This document shows, piece after piece, positions 52,879-62,220 of a DNA stretch of 64,000 bases. The position numbers and the translations under genes are program-made. The notes beneath the pieces were generated by a model. The model had not been told where the DNA came from. It made no database searches and saw only the letters and a list, made by a program, of their open reading frames with translations. The DNA comes from Algiphilus sp. (lineage in GTDB: Bacteria; Pseudomonadota; Gammaproteobacteria; Nevskiales; Nevskiaceae), in assembly GCF_023145115.1 (NCBI RefSeq), contig NZ_JAGLEJ010000010.1, positions 62,001 to 126,000 on the forward strand. Direction: 5' to 3'. Numbering within the stretch: position 1 is the first letter of the stretch; each line of letters opens with the position of its first letter.

Positions 52879-53909
52879 GCCGCGGCGCGCCCGTTGGTGG
52901 CGCGCACGAAGGCCTCGAGCTTCGCGCGAGCGGCGCCGGACGCGATGCTGTCGCGCGCCCGCTCCACACCCTCGTCGATGGAATCCGCGATCGCGGCCGC
53001 ATAGAGCGCCGCCCCGGCATTGAGCAGCACGATGTCGCGCGCCGGACCCGGCGTGTCGGCCAGCACCGCCTCGACCAGCGCCCGGGACGCCTCCGGCCCG
53101 TCCACCGCGAGCTGACGACTGGACGCCATGGGCAGTCCGAAGTCCTCGGGATGGATGTCGTACTCGTGGACCTCGCCGTCGGAGAGTTCGGCGACGTAGG
53201 TCGACCCGCCCAGCGTGATCTCGTCGAGACCGTCACGCCCCCAGACCACCAGCGCGCGGGTGAGCCCCAGCTCGCGCAACACGCGCGCCTGGATGCCGAC
53301 CAGATCGGGGTGGAACACGCCCATCAGGCAGTGCCGCGCATCGGCCGGGTTGGTCAGCGGCCCGAGGATGTTGAAGATGGTGCGCACGCCCATCTCCTTG
53401 CGCACCGGTCCGACTTCCTTCATCGCCGGATGGTGGATGGGCGCGAACATGAAACCGATGCCGCATTCCTCGATGCACGCCGCCACGTCCTCGGGCTGCA
53501 GCTCGATGGTCGCGCCCAGCGCGCCGAGCACGTCCGCCGCGCCGGAGGCGCTCGATACCGAGCGGTTGCCGTGCTTGGCCACCCGGGCACCGGCGCCCGC
53601 GGCCACGAACATGCTGGCGGTGGAGATGTTGAAGGTGTGCGCGCCGTCACCACCGGTGCCGACGATATCCAGGAAGTGCTCCCGGTCGGCCAGCGGCACG
53701 GCACGCGCGAATTCGCGCATGACACGCGCGGCGGCCGCGATCTCGCCGACGGTCTCCTTCTTGACGCGCAGCCCCGCGAGGATCGACGCCGTCAGCACCG
53801 GCGACACCTCGCCGCGCATGATGGCGCGCATCAGCGCGATCATCTCGTCGTGGAAGATCTCGCGATGATCGATGACCCGGGCGAGGGCCTGCTGGGCGGT
53901 GAAGTTCAT
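52875..53909 (-). CDS. trpD: Anthranilate phosphoribosyltransferase
   Basis: 344 residues from MNFTAQQALARVID. Transfers phosphoribose to anthranilate. Signatures: DIVGTGGDGAHTFNIST, VAKHGNRSVSSASGAADVLGALG, FNILGPLTNPA and GRDGLDEITLGG. Its ATG overlaps the trpG stop, so trpG-trpD-trpC are coupled. Confidence 0.97.
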   Translation of the reverse strand: MNFTAQQALARVIDHREIFHDEMIALMRAIMRGEVSPVLTASILAGLRVKKETVGEIAAAARVMREFARAVPLADREHFLDIVGTGGDGAHTFNISTASMFVAAGAGARVAKHGNRSVSSASGAADVLGALGATIELQPEDVAACIEECGIGFMFAPIHHPAMKEVGPVRKEMGVRTIFNILGPLTNPADARHCLMGVFHPDLVGIQARVLRELGLTRALVVWGRDGLDEITLGGSTYVAELSDGEVHEYDIHPEDFGLPMASSRQLAVDGPEASRALVEAVLADTPGPARDIVLLNAGAALYAAAIADSIDEGVERARDSIASGAARAKLEAFVRATNGRAAA

Positions 53910-54502
53910 GCCGCCTCCGGAATGCGGTAGCCGAGGAAGGTGCGGAGCATGGCGTGCCCGTGCTCCGAGAGGATCGACTCGGGATGGAACTGCACGCCCT
54001 CGATGGGCAGCTCGCGATGGCGGAAGCCCATGATCTCGTCGACCGCGCCGTCGGCATCGGTGGTCCAGGCGGTCAGCTCCAGGCAGTCCGGAAGACCGTC
54101 CCGGGCCACGATCAGCGAGTGGTAGCGCGTCGCGGTCAGCGGACTGTCGAGGCCGGAGAAGACCCCGGCGCCGGTGTGATGGATCTCGGAAGTCTTGCCG
54201 TGCATGACCTCGCGCGCCCGCACCACGCTGCCGCCGAAGGCCTGACCGATGGCCTGGTGGCCCAGGCAGACGCCGAAGATCGGGATGCGACCGGCGGCGC
54301 GCTCGATGAGCTCCAGGCACACGCCCGCCTCGTTGGGCGTGCACGGCCCGGGGGAAAGCAGGATGTGATCGGGCGCCCGCGCCAGCATGTCGTCGACGCT
54401 CATGGCGTCGTTGCGCACCACATCGACCTGCGCGCCGATCTCGCCCAGATACTGCACCAGGTTGTAGGTGAAGGAATCGTAGTTGTCGACGACCAGAACC
54501 AT
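53906..54502 (-). CDS. trpG: Anthranilate synthase glutamine amidotransferase subunit
   Basis: 198 residues from MVLVVDNYDSFTYNLVQYLGE, the canonical start; an upstream in-frame ATG lies in non-homologous sequence. Class I amidotransferase with oxyanion LLSPGPCTPNEAG, catalytic Cys79 in FGVCLGHQAIGQAFGG and the His/Glu pair in GVQFHPESILSEHG. It delivers ammonia to TrpE, which lies 8.2 kb away on the same strand. A pabA role is also possible for such enzymes. Confidence 0.96.
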   Translation of the reverse strand: MVLVVDNYDSFTYNLVQYLGEIGAQVDVVRNDAMSVDDMLARAPDHILLSPGPCTPNEAGVCLELIERAAGRIPIFGVCLGHQAIGQAFGGSVVRAREVMHGKTSEIHHTGAGVFSGLDSPLTATRYHSLIVARDGLPDCLELTAWTTDADGAVDEIMGFRHRELPIEGVQFHPESILSEHGHAMLRTFLGYRIPEAA

Positions 54503-54638
54503 GCCCGAGACCCGCGGAGAATGAGCGCCCAGGCGCCCGCTGCGCGGAATGGTAGCAAGCGCCGGGCGCGCCGGCCTTGCAACGCGTGCGCAAGCGGCGC
54601 ATGTTGCGGACAACACCGGCTGCCGGAAGGAGACTGCT

Positions 54639-55076
54639 TTGCCGAAGCTGCCGCGCGCCAACCGCAGCGCCTGGGACGCGCCCTACCGCGCCACGCGCTA
54701 CCGGGTCTATCTCCCGACCACGACCGAGGACATCCGCATCGGCCATCCGGCACCGGCGGTGGACGCCTGGATGGACGAGCACGCATCCGGGACCGCCACC
54801 GTCATCACGGCGTGCAACCCGCACAGCCGGCAGCACTCGCGCGCCGCGAACCGGCGCGCGCAGTGCGCGCTGCTGCATCTGCTGCACGCCATGCCGCACC
54901 CCATGCTGCCCGGCCGCAATCTTGCCGACGCCGGTGACTGGCCACCGGAGCACAGCCTGATCGTCGCCGGCCTGTCGCGCGGCGAGGCACGGCGGCTGGC
55001 GGCGCGCTTCCGGCAGAACGCGGTGGTCTGGCTGTCGCGCGGCTCGCGCGCGCGCCTGCTGTGGGTGCGCCGATAG
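54639..55076 (+). CDS. DUF3293 domain protein
   Basis: 145 residues from TTG, chosen because AAGGAG lies six bases upstream. The pattern matches DUF3293: PYRATRYRVYLP, TATVITACNPHSRQHSRAANRRAQ, DWPPEHSLIVAGLSRGEARRLAARFRQNAVVWLSRG is split across the C-terminal third. The function is unknown. Divergent from trpG. Confidence 0.8.
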   Translation: MPKLPRANRSAWDAPYRATRYRVYLPTTTEDIRIGHPAPAVDAWMDEHASGTATVITACNPHSRQHSRAANRRAQCALLHLLHAMPHPMLPGRNLADAGDWPPEHSLIVAGLSRGEARRLAARFRQNAVVWLSRGSRARLLWVRR

Positions 55077-55088
55077 CGCCGCGTCGCT

Positions 55089-56066
55089 TCAGGCCGGCAG
55101 CAGCAGACTGGCCCCGACCGTCCTGCGGTCTTCCAGATCGTGGTGCGCGCGGGCGGCATCGGTGAGCGCGTAGGTCTGCCCGATGTGCGGTCGCAGCACG
55201 CCGGCGGCGACGGCCTCGAACACCGCCGCGGCACCGGTCTCCAGGTCGGCGCGCGAACGCGTGTAGTCGACCACGCTGGGCCGGGTCAGGAACAGCGAGC
55301 CGCGGCGCGCGAGCTCGCCGGGCGCGAAGGCGGGCACCGCGCCGGAGGCATTGCCGAAGCTGACCATCATGCCGAGCGGCGCCAGCGCATCGAGCGAGGC
55401 CTCGAAGGTCGCCGCCCCGACGCCGTCATAGACGACATCGACACCGCGTCCGTCGGTCAGTCCGCGCACCGTCTCGGCCACCGGCTCGCGGTCGTAGCGG
55501 ACGACCGCATCGCAGCCCGTCGCCAGGGCCCGCTCGGCCTTGGCGGCCGAACCCACCGTACCGATCACACGGGCACCCAGATGATGCGCCCACGCGCACA
55601 GCAGGCTGCCGGCGCCTCCCGCCGCGGCATGAACCAGCACGTGGTGCCCGGCCCGTACCGGGAAGACGCGGAACAACAGCGCGTGCGCGGTGAGGCCCTT
55701 GAGCATGATTGCGGCCGCAGTGCGGTCATCCAGGGCATCCGGCACGCGCACCACCCGGTCGGCCGGCATCGCGCGCGCCTCGGCGTAGGCACCGAGCGGC
55801 GCGCTGGCGTAGGCGACCCGATCACCGGGCGCCAAGCCCGCAACCCCCGCACCGACCGCGGTCACGGTACCGACGGCTTCCATGCCCAGCCCGCTCGGAA
55901 GCGGCACCGGATACAGCCCGCTGCGGTGATAGACGTCGATGTAATTGACGCCGACCGCGGTATGCGCGATCGCCACCTCGCCCTCGCCGGGTACCGGCTC
56001 CGGCGCATCGGACCACCGGATGACCTCCGGACCGCCTGGACCATCGAACTGACACTGCTTCGGCAC
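55089..56066 (-). CDS. NADPH:quinone oxidoreductase (Qor-type MDR family)
   Basis: 325 residues from a GTG with AGGAG seven bases upstream; longer ATG starts lack a site. MDR-fold landmarks: FDGPGGPEVIRW, GVNYIDVYHRSGLYPVPLPSGLG, PGDRVAYASAPLGAYAE, HAAAGGAGSLLCAWAHHLGARVIGT (nucleotide-binding) and VDVVYDGVGAATFEASLDAL. No zinc ligands, as in Qor. It reduces quinones with NADPH. Confidence 0.92.
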   Translation of the reverse strand: MPKQCQFDGPGGPEVIRWSDAPEPVPGEGEVAIAHTAVGVNYIDVYHRSGLYPVPLPSGLGMEAVGTVTAVGAGVAGLAPGDRVAYASAPLGAYAEARAMPADRVVRVPDALDDRTAAAIMLKGLTAHALLFRVFPVRAGHHVLVHAAAGGAGSLLCAWAHHLGARVIGTVGSAAKAERALATGCDAVVRYDREPVAETVRGLTDGRGVDVVYDGVGAATFEASLDALAPLGMMVSFGNASGAVPAFAPGELARRGSLFLTRPSVVDYTRSRADLETGAAAVFEAVAAGVLRPHIGQTYALTDAARAHHDLEDRRTVGASLLLPA

Positions 56067-56220
56067 GAATGCGCTCCTGAGCCGGATCGGCCGCATGGTC
56101 GGGCACTCGCGGCCCGGGGGCAAGCGCGTCGGCGGGGTGCGGCGTGTTCAGCAATGGCTCACGCCCCGATGGGCAGCATGCATCCCGTGGTACCGGAACC
56201 CGCCGCAAAGGAGAAGCACC

Positions 56221-56541
56221 ATGAAACATGTCTTCGGAACGATGCTGATCGCCACCACACTGGCCCTCCCCGCATGGGCGGACGATTCGGTGGATGCGGC
56301 CATCGGAGGCGGCATCGGCGGCGCCATCGGCGCAGCGATCGGGAACGAGGTGGGTGGCAGCGACGGTGCCATCCTGGGTGGCGCGCTGGGCGGTGCCGGC
56401 GGCGCCGCGATCGCCACCGACGACGACCGTGACTACCGGCGGGACGACTACCGCTATGGCGACCATCATCGCGCGCATGACGGCCACCGCGGCCAGGGCC
56501 GCTTCTGCCCGCCGGGCCAGGCGAAGAAGGGACGCTGCTGA
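56221..56541 (+). CDS. Secreted glycine-zipper protein
   Basis: 106 residues from an ATG behind AAAGGAGAAG. Signal peptide MKHVFGTMLIATTLALPAWA. The mature part has a glycine zipper (AIGGGIGGAIGAAIGNEVGG, ILGGALGGAGGAAIA), then a charged His/Asp/Arg tail and two cysteines near the end (FCPPGQAKKGRC). Such small proteins associate with the envelope; function unknown. Confidence 0.75.
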   Translation: MKHVFGTMLIATTLALPAWADDSVDAAIGGGIGGAIGAAIGNEVGGSDGAILGGALGGAGGAAIATDDDRDYRRDDYRYGDHHRAHDGHRGQGRFCPPGQAKKGRC

Positions 56542-56648
56542 CACCGGCTTCGCCGCAGCCGTGACGCGGCCGCCCTGCTGCTGAATCGCCACCGGCTTGG
56601 CGTTACGCTGTGCGGCGTTCGCATTCCGACCGCACAAGGAGCACACCC

Positions 56649-57317
56649 ATGCCAACGAATCACGAGTTCACCCGCCCGGACGGCAAGACGGCGCCGGCCT
56701 ACTACATCGAGCCCGCCGCCGGCGCGGACGCGCCGGGTGTGGTGGTGATCCAGGAGTGGTGGGGCATCAACGACCAGATCGAGCGCGTCGCCAATCGCCT
56801 CGCCGAGGCCGGCTTCCGCGCGCTGGTCCCCGACCTGTACCGCGGCGACAAGGCGCTGGATGCCGCCGAGGCCGAGCACAAGATGACCGGCCTCGACTTC
56901 GGCGACGCCGCCACGCAGGACGTGCGCGGCGCCGTCCAGCACCTCAAGTCCGCCGGCGGCAGGGTGGGCACCATGGGCTTCTGCATGGGTGGCGTGCTGT
57001 CCTTCCTGGGCGCCATGCACGCTCCCGAGCTCGATGCCGCGGTGGCCTGGTACGGCATGCCGCCGGAGGAAGCCGGTGACCCGGGCACCATCCGGATTCC
57101 GGTACAGGGCCATTTCGGCACCCAGGACCAGATGTTCCCCACCGACGCCGTCAATGCCTTCGAGGCCAAACTCGAGGCGGCCGGCGTGACCCACGAGTTC
57201 CACCACTACGACGCACCGCACGCCTTCGGCAACGAGGACTGGGACTACTACGACGCCGACTGCGCGAAGCTGGCCTGGGAACGCAGCCTGGCCTTCCTCG
57301 ACAAGCACCTGCGCTAG
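56649..57317 (+). CDS. Dienelactone hydrolase family protein
   Basis: 222 residues from an ATG behind AAGGAG. Catalytic triad of the family is visible: Cys in TMGFCMGGVLS, Asp in GHFGTQDQMFP and His in DAPHAFGNED, with Glu in VIQEWWGINDQ. It hydrolyses lactones or similar esters; without catechol-pathway neighbours the substrate is open. The glpQ-like gene starts four bases after its stop. Confidence 0.93.
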   Translation: MPTNHEFTRPDGKTAPAYYIEPAAGADAPGVVVIQEWWGINDQIERVANRLAEAGFRALVPDLYRGDKALDAAEAEHKMTGLDFGDAATQDVRGAVQHLKSAGGRVGTMGFCMGGVLSFLGAMHAPELDAAVAWYGMPPEEAGDPGTIRIPVQGHFGTQDQMFPTDAVNAFEAKLEAAGVTHEFHHYDAPHAFGNEDWDYYDADCAKLAWERSLAFLDKHLR

Positions 57318-57321
57318 CCGC

Positions 57322-58374
57322 GTGGCACGCGCCCCGCGCGGCGGGTGGCGGCTCCGGCTGGCGGGCTTTGTGCTCGCGGCCGCCACCGCCGGCCCGCTCG
57401 TCGCGGGCGAGCAGCCGGCACGGCTCCCGGATGAGCAGGTGGTCATCGCCCATCGCGGCGCCAGCGGCCACCTGCCCGAGCACACGCTGGCCGGCTACGC
57501 GCTGGCCCACGCCATGGGTGCCGACTACATCGAGCCGGATCTGGTGATGACCGGCGACGGCGTGCTGATTGCGCTGCACGATATCCATCTCGAAGCCACC
57601 ACCGATGTCGAGGAGCGGTTCCCGGACCGCGCCCGCGACGACGGCCGCTGGTACGCGGCGGACTTCACGCTGGCGGAGATCGGGACCCTCTCGGTCCACG
57701 AGCGCACCGGCGCCGACGGCACGCCGGTGTACCCGGAGCGATTCCGCGGCGGGACCGACGGTTTCCGCGTGCCGACCTTCGAGGCCGTGCTCGCGCTGGT
57801 CGCGAGCCTGAACCGCACCACCGGCTGTGCGGTCGGCGTCTACCCCGAGCTCAAGCGCCCCGACTTCCACGCCGCCGAGGGCCTGCCCCTGGAGGCGCCC
57901 TTCCTGGCCGTGCTGGATGCTTACGGCTACCGCGGCCGCGATGCCCCGATCATCGTGCAGAGCTTCCATCCGGACAGCCTCGAGCGCCTGCGCTTCGAGC
58001 ACGAGACCGGGCTGCGGCTGGTCCAGCTCATCGCCGATGCGCCCGTCCACGCGCCCCTGCGTACCCCGCGGGGACTCGACGCCATCGCCACCTATGCCGA
58101 CGGCATCGGCCCCGCCAAGACGCTGATCACGGCATCGGACGGCAGCCTGGTACGGCAGGCGCGGGAACGCGGCCTGAGCGTGCACCCGTATACCTTCCGC
58201 GCCGACGACGTCGGCGACGGCTTTGACAGCCTGGAGGCCGAACTCGCGCGCTTCCTGTTCGACTACGGGGTCGACGGCATTTTCACGGACCACCCGGAGG
58301 TGGCGGCGAGGCTACTCGGAACGCGGGCGCGTGCCGACCGCGCCCCCGCGTGCCGGCAGGCGCGCCCCGGCTGA
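57322..58374 (+). CDS. Glycerophosphodiester phosphodiesterase, secreted
   Basis: 350 residues, GTG start. A signal peptide (LAGFVLAAATAGPLVAGE) points to a periplasmic GlpQ-type enzyme. Motifs: VIAHRGASGHLPEHTLAGY (catalytic His), YIEPDLVMTGDGVLIALHD (metal Glu/Asp and second His), YPELKRPDF, IVQSFHPDSL and VDGIFTDHPE. It releases glycerol-3-phosphate from phospholipid headgroups. Convergent with the acyl-CoA dehydrogenase three bases away. Confidence 0.93.
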   Translation: MARAPRGGWRLRLAGFVLAAATAGPLVAGEQPARLPDEQVVIAHRGASGHLPEHTLAGYALAHAMGADYIEPDLVMTGDGVLIALHDIHLEATTDVEERFPDRARDDGRWYAADFTLAEIGTLSVHERTGADGTPVYPERFRGGTDGFRVPTFEAVLALVASLNRTTGCAVGVYPELKRPDFHAAEGLPLEAPFLAVLDAYGYRGRDAPIIVQSFHPDSLERLRFEHETGLRLVQLIADAPVHAPLRTPRGLDAIATYADGIGPAKTLITASDGSLVRQARERGLSVHPYTFRADDVGDGFDSLEAELARFLFDYGVDGIFTDHPEVAARLLGTRARADRAPACRQARPG

Positions 58375-58377
58375 CCG

Positions 58378-59520
58378 CTACAGCAGCGAGCGCGCGACGA
58401 TCTCCTTCATGATCTCGGAGGTACCGCCGTAGATGCGCTGCACGCGCGCGTCCACGTAGTGCCGGGCGATCGGGTATTCGCGCATGTAGCCGTAGCCGCC
58501 GAACAGCTGCAGGCAGCCATCGGCCACGCGACACTGCATCTCGGTGGTGGTGTACTTCGCCATGGCGGCCCCGGCGACATCGAAGTCGCCGTCGGCGAAG
58601 CGCTGCTTGCACTGTTCGAGATAGGCGCGGTGGACCTCGACGTCGGTCTTCATGCGCGCGATCTCGAAGCGCGTGTTCTGCTGCGCGGAGAGCGGCTTTC
58701 CAAAGGCCTTGCGCTCGCGGACGTAGTCGATGGTGAGATCGAGCATGCCCTCAGCCGCCGCCACCGCCGATACCGCGAGGACGAGCCGCTCGCGCGGCAG
58801 CTCGTCCATCAGATGCCCGAAGCCGTTGCCGACGCGACCCAGCACGGCGTCGGCCGGCACCGCAACGTCGGCGAAGAAGAGCTCGGAGGTATCGGCGGCG
58901 TGCTGCCCGATCTTCTCCAGGTTGCGACCGCGGGAGAAGCCGGGCATCTCCGAGTCGACCAGGAACAGCGTCGTGCCGCGCGAGCCCGCATCGGGGTCCG
59001 TCTTGGTGAAGGTGACAATGACGTTGGCGTGCTGGCCATTGGTGATGAAGGTCTTCTGGCCGTTGATGCGATAGCCGTCGCCGTCGGTCTGCGCGCGGGT
59101 CCGCGCGCCCTGCAGGTCCGAGCCGGCGCCGGGCTCGGTCATGGCGATGGCGCCCACGCACTGCCCGGCCGCCATCCTCGGGAGATAGTGGGCCTTCTGG
59201 GCGTCACTTCCGAGATGCAGGATGTACGGCGCCGCGATGTCCGAATGCACCGACAGATTCGACGCCAGCGCGCCGTAGCCGGCGCGCGCCACCTCCTCAA
59301 TGACCGCGCAGGTGAATGCGAAGGGCGCCCCGGCCCCGCCGTACTCCTCGGGCATGTCGACGCACAGCAGCCCGGCATCGCCCATGCGCTCCCAGAGCGA
59401 GCGCGGCAGGATCTCCTCACGCTCCCACTGATCGTAGTTCGGGGCCACCTCCTCCTCCAGGAAGCGGCGCACGTTGTCGCGGAACAGTTCCAGCTCGTTG
59501 TCCATTGTCGATTTCGGCAT
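58378..59520 (-). CDS. Acyl-CoA dehydrogenase, long-chain type
   Basis: 380 residues (a second Met at position 6 is possible). FAD enzyme of beta-oxidation: GAIAMTEPGAGSDLQGARTRA, FITNGQHANVIV, YVRERKAFGKPLSAQQNT, GCLQLFGGYGYMREYPIARHY and RIYGGTSEIMKEIVARSLL. Gly replaces the IYEGT Glu, as in the mammalian long-chain enzyme, where the base is the Glu of LPxERL; here LPRERLVLAV keeps it. No partner beta-oxidation genes adjoin it. Confidence 0.94.
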   Translation of the reverse strand: MPKSTMDNELELFRDNVRRFLEEEVAPNYDQWEREEILPRSLWERMGDAGLLCVDMPEEYGGAGAPFAFTCAVIEEVARAGYGALASNLSVHSDIAAPYILHLGSDAQKAHYLPRMAAGQCVGAIAMTEPGAGSDLQGARTRAQTDGDGYRINGQKTFITNGQHANVIVTFTKTDPDAGSRGTTLFLVDSEMPGFSRGRNLEKIGQHAADTSELFFADVAVPADAVLGRVGNGFGHLMDELPRERLVLAVSAVAAAEGMLDLTIDYVRERKAFGKPLSAQQNTRFEIARMKTDVEVHRAYLEQCKQRFADGDFDVAGAAMAKYTTTEMQCRVADGCLQLFGGYGYMREYPIARHYVDARVQRIYGGTSEIMKEIVARSLL

Positions 59521-59674
59521 TCAGGTGGGACGGGAACGGGGACGATAGCAGGCACACGCATTGCGTCACCCCCACCAAAGACCGGCATGCGCCGACGTCA
59601 CTGTCACATCGGCGTGATTCCTGCACTGTTATCGTGAACCCGACAATCGTCGAATCTTCAAGGGGTATTCCCGG

Positions 59675-60652
59675 ATGTGGGACGAGCTCGCCCTCGTCGC
59701 GGCCGCCAGCTTCGCGCTCGGCTCGATGGCGTATGTATACACGCTGCGCGGCAATGTGCAGTACGACACGCTCCGGCAATACCTGCGCAAGGGCTGGCCG
59801 ATCTTCGCGCCGATCAACTGCCTGCTCTACCTCGCCTCCCGACCGCGGGCGCGCGGCGCGATCCTCGACCCGGACCGCTACCCCGAGCTCGACGCGCTGC
59901 GCGACAACTGGGAAGTGATCCGCGACGAGGCGGTCGCGCTCCATCGCGCACGACACCTGGAGGCGACCTGCCAGCCGGACTCGAACGCCTACTACGACAT
60001 CGGCTTCCGCACCTTCTACAAGTACGGCTGGCGCAAGTTCTACCTCAACTGGTACGGCACGACGCAGCCCTCCGCGCTGGAGCACTGCCCGCGCACGGTG
60101 GCGCTGCTCGAGGGCATGCGCTCGGTCAACGGCGCCATGTTCTCGATGCTCCCGTCCGGCGGTCAGCTCACCCGCCATTCCGATCCGGCCGCGTGCTCGC
60201 TGCGTTATCACCTCGGTCTCGCCACCCCGAACGACAACGGCTGCTTCATCAACATCGACGGGCACGATCGCAGCTGGCGCGACGGCGAGGTGCTGATCTT
60301 CGACGAGACCTACCTGCACTACGCGCGCAACGACTGCGGCGGCGACCGCCTGATCCTGATGTGCGACATCGACCGCCCGGTGTCCTTCGTCGGCTGGCCG
60401 ATCAACGCCTTCTACAAGTGGCTGATGCGCCAGACGCTGGTGCCGAACATGGCCGGTGACCGGCGCGGTCTCGCCAACCGGATATTTGCCGGCATCGCGC
60501 CGCAGCTCAAGCGCTCCAAGCAGCTCAAGGCGTCGAACTACCGCGCCTATCTGGCGCTCAAGTACAGCGTCAACATGCTCCTGCTGCTGCTCGCCGCCGC
60601 GCTGGCCTGGGGCGCGATCAAGCTCGTGCTGGCATTCACCGGGCTCGGCTGA
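59675..60652 (+). CDS. Membrane-bound aspartyl/asparaginyl beta-hydroxylase family dioxygenase (LpxO-like)
   Basis: 325 residues from an ATG behind CAAGGGG. A hydrophobic N-terminus (about 5-23) and C-terminal transmembrane segment (about 300-320) flank the catalytic domain. Fe(II)/2-oxoglutarate motifs: QLTRHSDPAACSLRYHLGL (His) and VLIFDETYLHYARNDCG (His), plus RLILMCDIDRP. Membrane-bound members of this family include LpxO, which hydroxylates lipid A acyl chains; that assignment is inference. Confidence 0.88.
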   Translation: MWDELALVAAASFALGSMAYVYTLRGNVQYDTLRQYLRKGWPIFAPINCLLYLASRPRARGAILDPDRYPELDALRDNWEVIRDEAVALHRARHLEATCQPDSNAYYDIGFRTFYKYGWRKFYLNWYGTTQPSALEHCPRTVALLEGMRSVNGAMFSMLPSGGQLTRHSDPAACSLRYHLGLATPNDNGCFINIDGHDRSWRDGEVLIFDETYLHYARNDCGGDRLILMCDIDRPVSFVGWPINAFYKWLMRQTLVPNMAGDRRGLANRIFAGIAPQLKRSKQLKASNYRAYLALKYSVNMLLLLLAAALAWGAIKLVLAFTGLG

Positions 60653-60655
60653 TGT

Positions 60656-61576
60656 CTAGAGCGGGCTGTCGGCGGGCATCTCGCCGTGCACCTCGGGCGT
60701 GGCGCCCGCGGCACCGGCACCCGGCTCCCGATTGAGCGCACTGCCCTCGCGCCCCAGCGACACCACCGGCGCATCGTCCCCCAGCGCCGGGCGCTCGGTG
60801 ATCACGCGCTGCTGCCAGCGGGTATCGCTGCGCATGGTCGCGGCCGCGATCTCCTGGAGCTGCTGCGCCTCCACGGTGTCGGCCGCGAGCGCGTACATGC
60901 GCCCCTGCTCGCGCCAGTAGACGACGTTGCGTCCGCCCGAGCGCAGGCGATGCACGACGCCCTCGTCCTGCTGCGCCTCGCCCGACACGAACAGGCGCAG
61001 GGCGTGGCCGCGGCCGTCCTCGTAGACGGCCTCGATGGCCTCGAAGCCCTGCGATTGCACGCGCCGCTGCTCGCTGAGCGCAAAGCCCGCCAGGCCGAGA
61101 TCGGGCAGCGCGTCGCCGACGTCGTCCGGCCCGCCCGCCGCCGCCGAGCGGCCCGCCTGGGAGACCACCGGCACGCGCGATACCGCCTCGGCGAAGGCAT
61201 CGAGATCGTCATCCTGCTGCCCGCCGGGCACCAGCGTGAACGCCAGCAGCGCGGCCAGGGCAACCGCGGGCACCGCCGCCGCCACCGCCACGCGCCCCTG
61301 CCGCCGGCGCCGTGCCCGCAGCCGCGCACGCACGGCGCCGGGCTGCAGCCGCTCGGGAACGGCCTCCGACAGCACCGCATCGTAGTGTCCGCGGATGGCG
61401 GTGTCCTGCTGCGTCCACGCCGCCACGCGGCCGGCATCGGTCGTTCCCGCGATGCGGGCACGCAGCTCGCGTGCCCGCGCGCTGTCGGGATGAATGCGGC
61501 CGTCCGCCAGCGCGAGCAGATCGCGCTCGTCGATGCGGTCGGGCCGATCGGCCGCGGTATCGTGATGACGCGTCAT
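60656..61576 (-). CDS. Anti-sigma factor (MucB/RseB-RseA-like, membrane)
   Basis: 306 residues; its ATG overlaps the ECF sigma gene stop. The N-terminal cytoplasmic part (DRIDERDLLALADGRIHPDSARARELRARIAG) resembles anti-sigma domains. One transmembrane segment follows (about 100-120, VAAAVPAVALAALLAFTLVPG). The periplasmic C-part (FEAIEAVYEDGRGHALRLFVSG, RNVVYWREQGRMYALAAD) resembles a sensor domain. Position and topology support inhibition of the sigma factor upstream. Confidence 0.85.
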   Translation of the reverse strand: MTRHHDTAADRPDRIDERDLLALADGRIHPDSARARELRARIAGTTDAGRVAAWTQQDTAIRGHYDAVLSEAVPERLQPGAVRARLRARRRRQGRVAVAAAVPAVALAALLAFTLVPGGQQDDDLDAFAEAVSRVPVVSQAGRSAAAGGPDDVGDALPDLGLAGFALSEQRRVQSQGFEAIEAVYEDGRGHALRLFVSGEAQQDEGVVHRLRSGGRNVVYWREQGRMYALAADTVEAQQLQEIAAATMRSDTRWQQRVITERPALGDDAPVVSLGREGSALNREPGAGAAGATPEVHGEMPADSPL

Positions 61577-62103
61577 TTCACCCTCCTCAGCGGCGCATTG
61601 CCCGCTGCCGGCGCTTCCTGCGAATGGTGCGCGCGGAGCTGCTCGCGCCCCCGCGCCACGCGCGAGCGCAGCGTGCCGATGGGCACGCCGAGCACCCAGG
61701 CTGCGTCCTCGTAACTGAGATCCTCCACCGCCAGCAGGACGATGGCATCGCGCTGCGCGGTCGGCAGCGCCTGCAACCCCCGCAGCAGGTCGCGCATCTC
61801 GACCTCCCGGAGACCCGGGCTGGTCTCGCCGGCGGGCTCCGCTACACCGTCCAGCGACACCGCGCGATCGCGATGACGACCATCCCGGCGGCGGTTCAGA
61901 TGCAGCCGGTAGAGCATGCGGAAGAGCCAGCTGCGCAGGCGGGCGGTGCCCTTCCACAGCCGCCACTTGCGCATGGCACGCTCCAGGGTGTCCTGCACGA
62001 GATCGTCGGCTTCGGCAGGGTGCGCCGCCAGCGTGCGCGCGTAGCGCCGCAGGTGCGGAATCTCCTCCTGCAGCATCCAGTCGAACTCGCCGCGTGAGCG
62101 CAA
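61573..62103 (-). CDS. ECF-family RNA polymerase sigma factor
   Basis: 176 residues. Region 2: HLRRYARTLAAHPAEADDLVQDTLERAM and LRSWLFRMLYRLHLNRRRD. Region 4: LLRGLQALPTAQRDAIVLLAVEDLSYEDAAWVLGVPIGTLRSRVARGREQLRA. Cotranscribed with the anti-sigma gene. The upstream divergent region has GGAAC-type motifs on both strands, as in autoregulated ECF systems. Confidence 0.95.
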   Translation of the reverse strand: MRSRGEFDWMLQEEIPHLRRYARTLAAHPAEADDLVQDTLERAMRKWRLWKGTARLRSWLFRMLYRLHLNRRRDGRHRDRAVSLDGVAEPAGETSPGLREVEMRDLLRGLQALPTAQRDAIVLLAVEDLSYEDAAWVLGVPIGTLRSRVARGREQLRAHHSQEAPAAGNAPLRRVK

Positions 62104-62163
62104 ATGCCTTCTCCCTGAATGACTTGGCCGGTTGCCTTTAGAAGAACACGTCAGATCGCTGAT

Positions 62164-62177
62164 GGTTCCATGGAACC
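62164..62177. promoter_or_regulatory. GGAACC palindrome between the ECF sigma and DUF4168 genes
   Basis: The 14-base perfect palindrome GGTTCCATGGAACC presents the ECF -35-like GGAACC on both strands, facing the sigma gene and the DUF4168 gene. No convincing -10 was found at fixed spacing, so the role as a divergent ECF promoter is tentative. Confidence 0.4.
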
Positions 62178-62203
62178 GGCAGGGGTCGGGGCGTGTGTTT
62201 GGG

Positions 62204-62220
62204 TCGTGACCGGATCACGA
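62204..62220. promoter_or_regulatory. Inverted repeat, candidate regulator-binding site
   Basis: TCGTGA-N5-TCACGA about 40 bases before the DUF4168 ATG. It recalls CRP half-sites but with a 5-base instead of 6-base spacer, so the regulator is unknown. Confidence 0.35.

Noticed and set aside
62204..62220. CRP/Clp site before the DUF4168 gene
   Set aside because: Spacing between half-sites is 5 instead of 6 and half-sites are CGTGA, so it is kept only as an unassigned inverted repeat.
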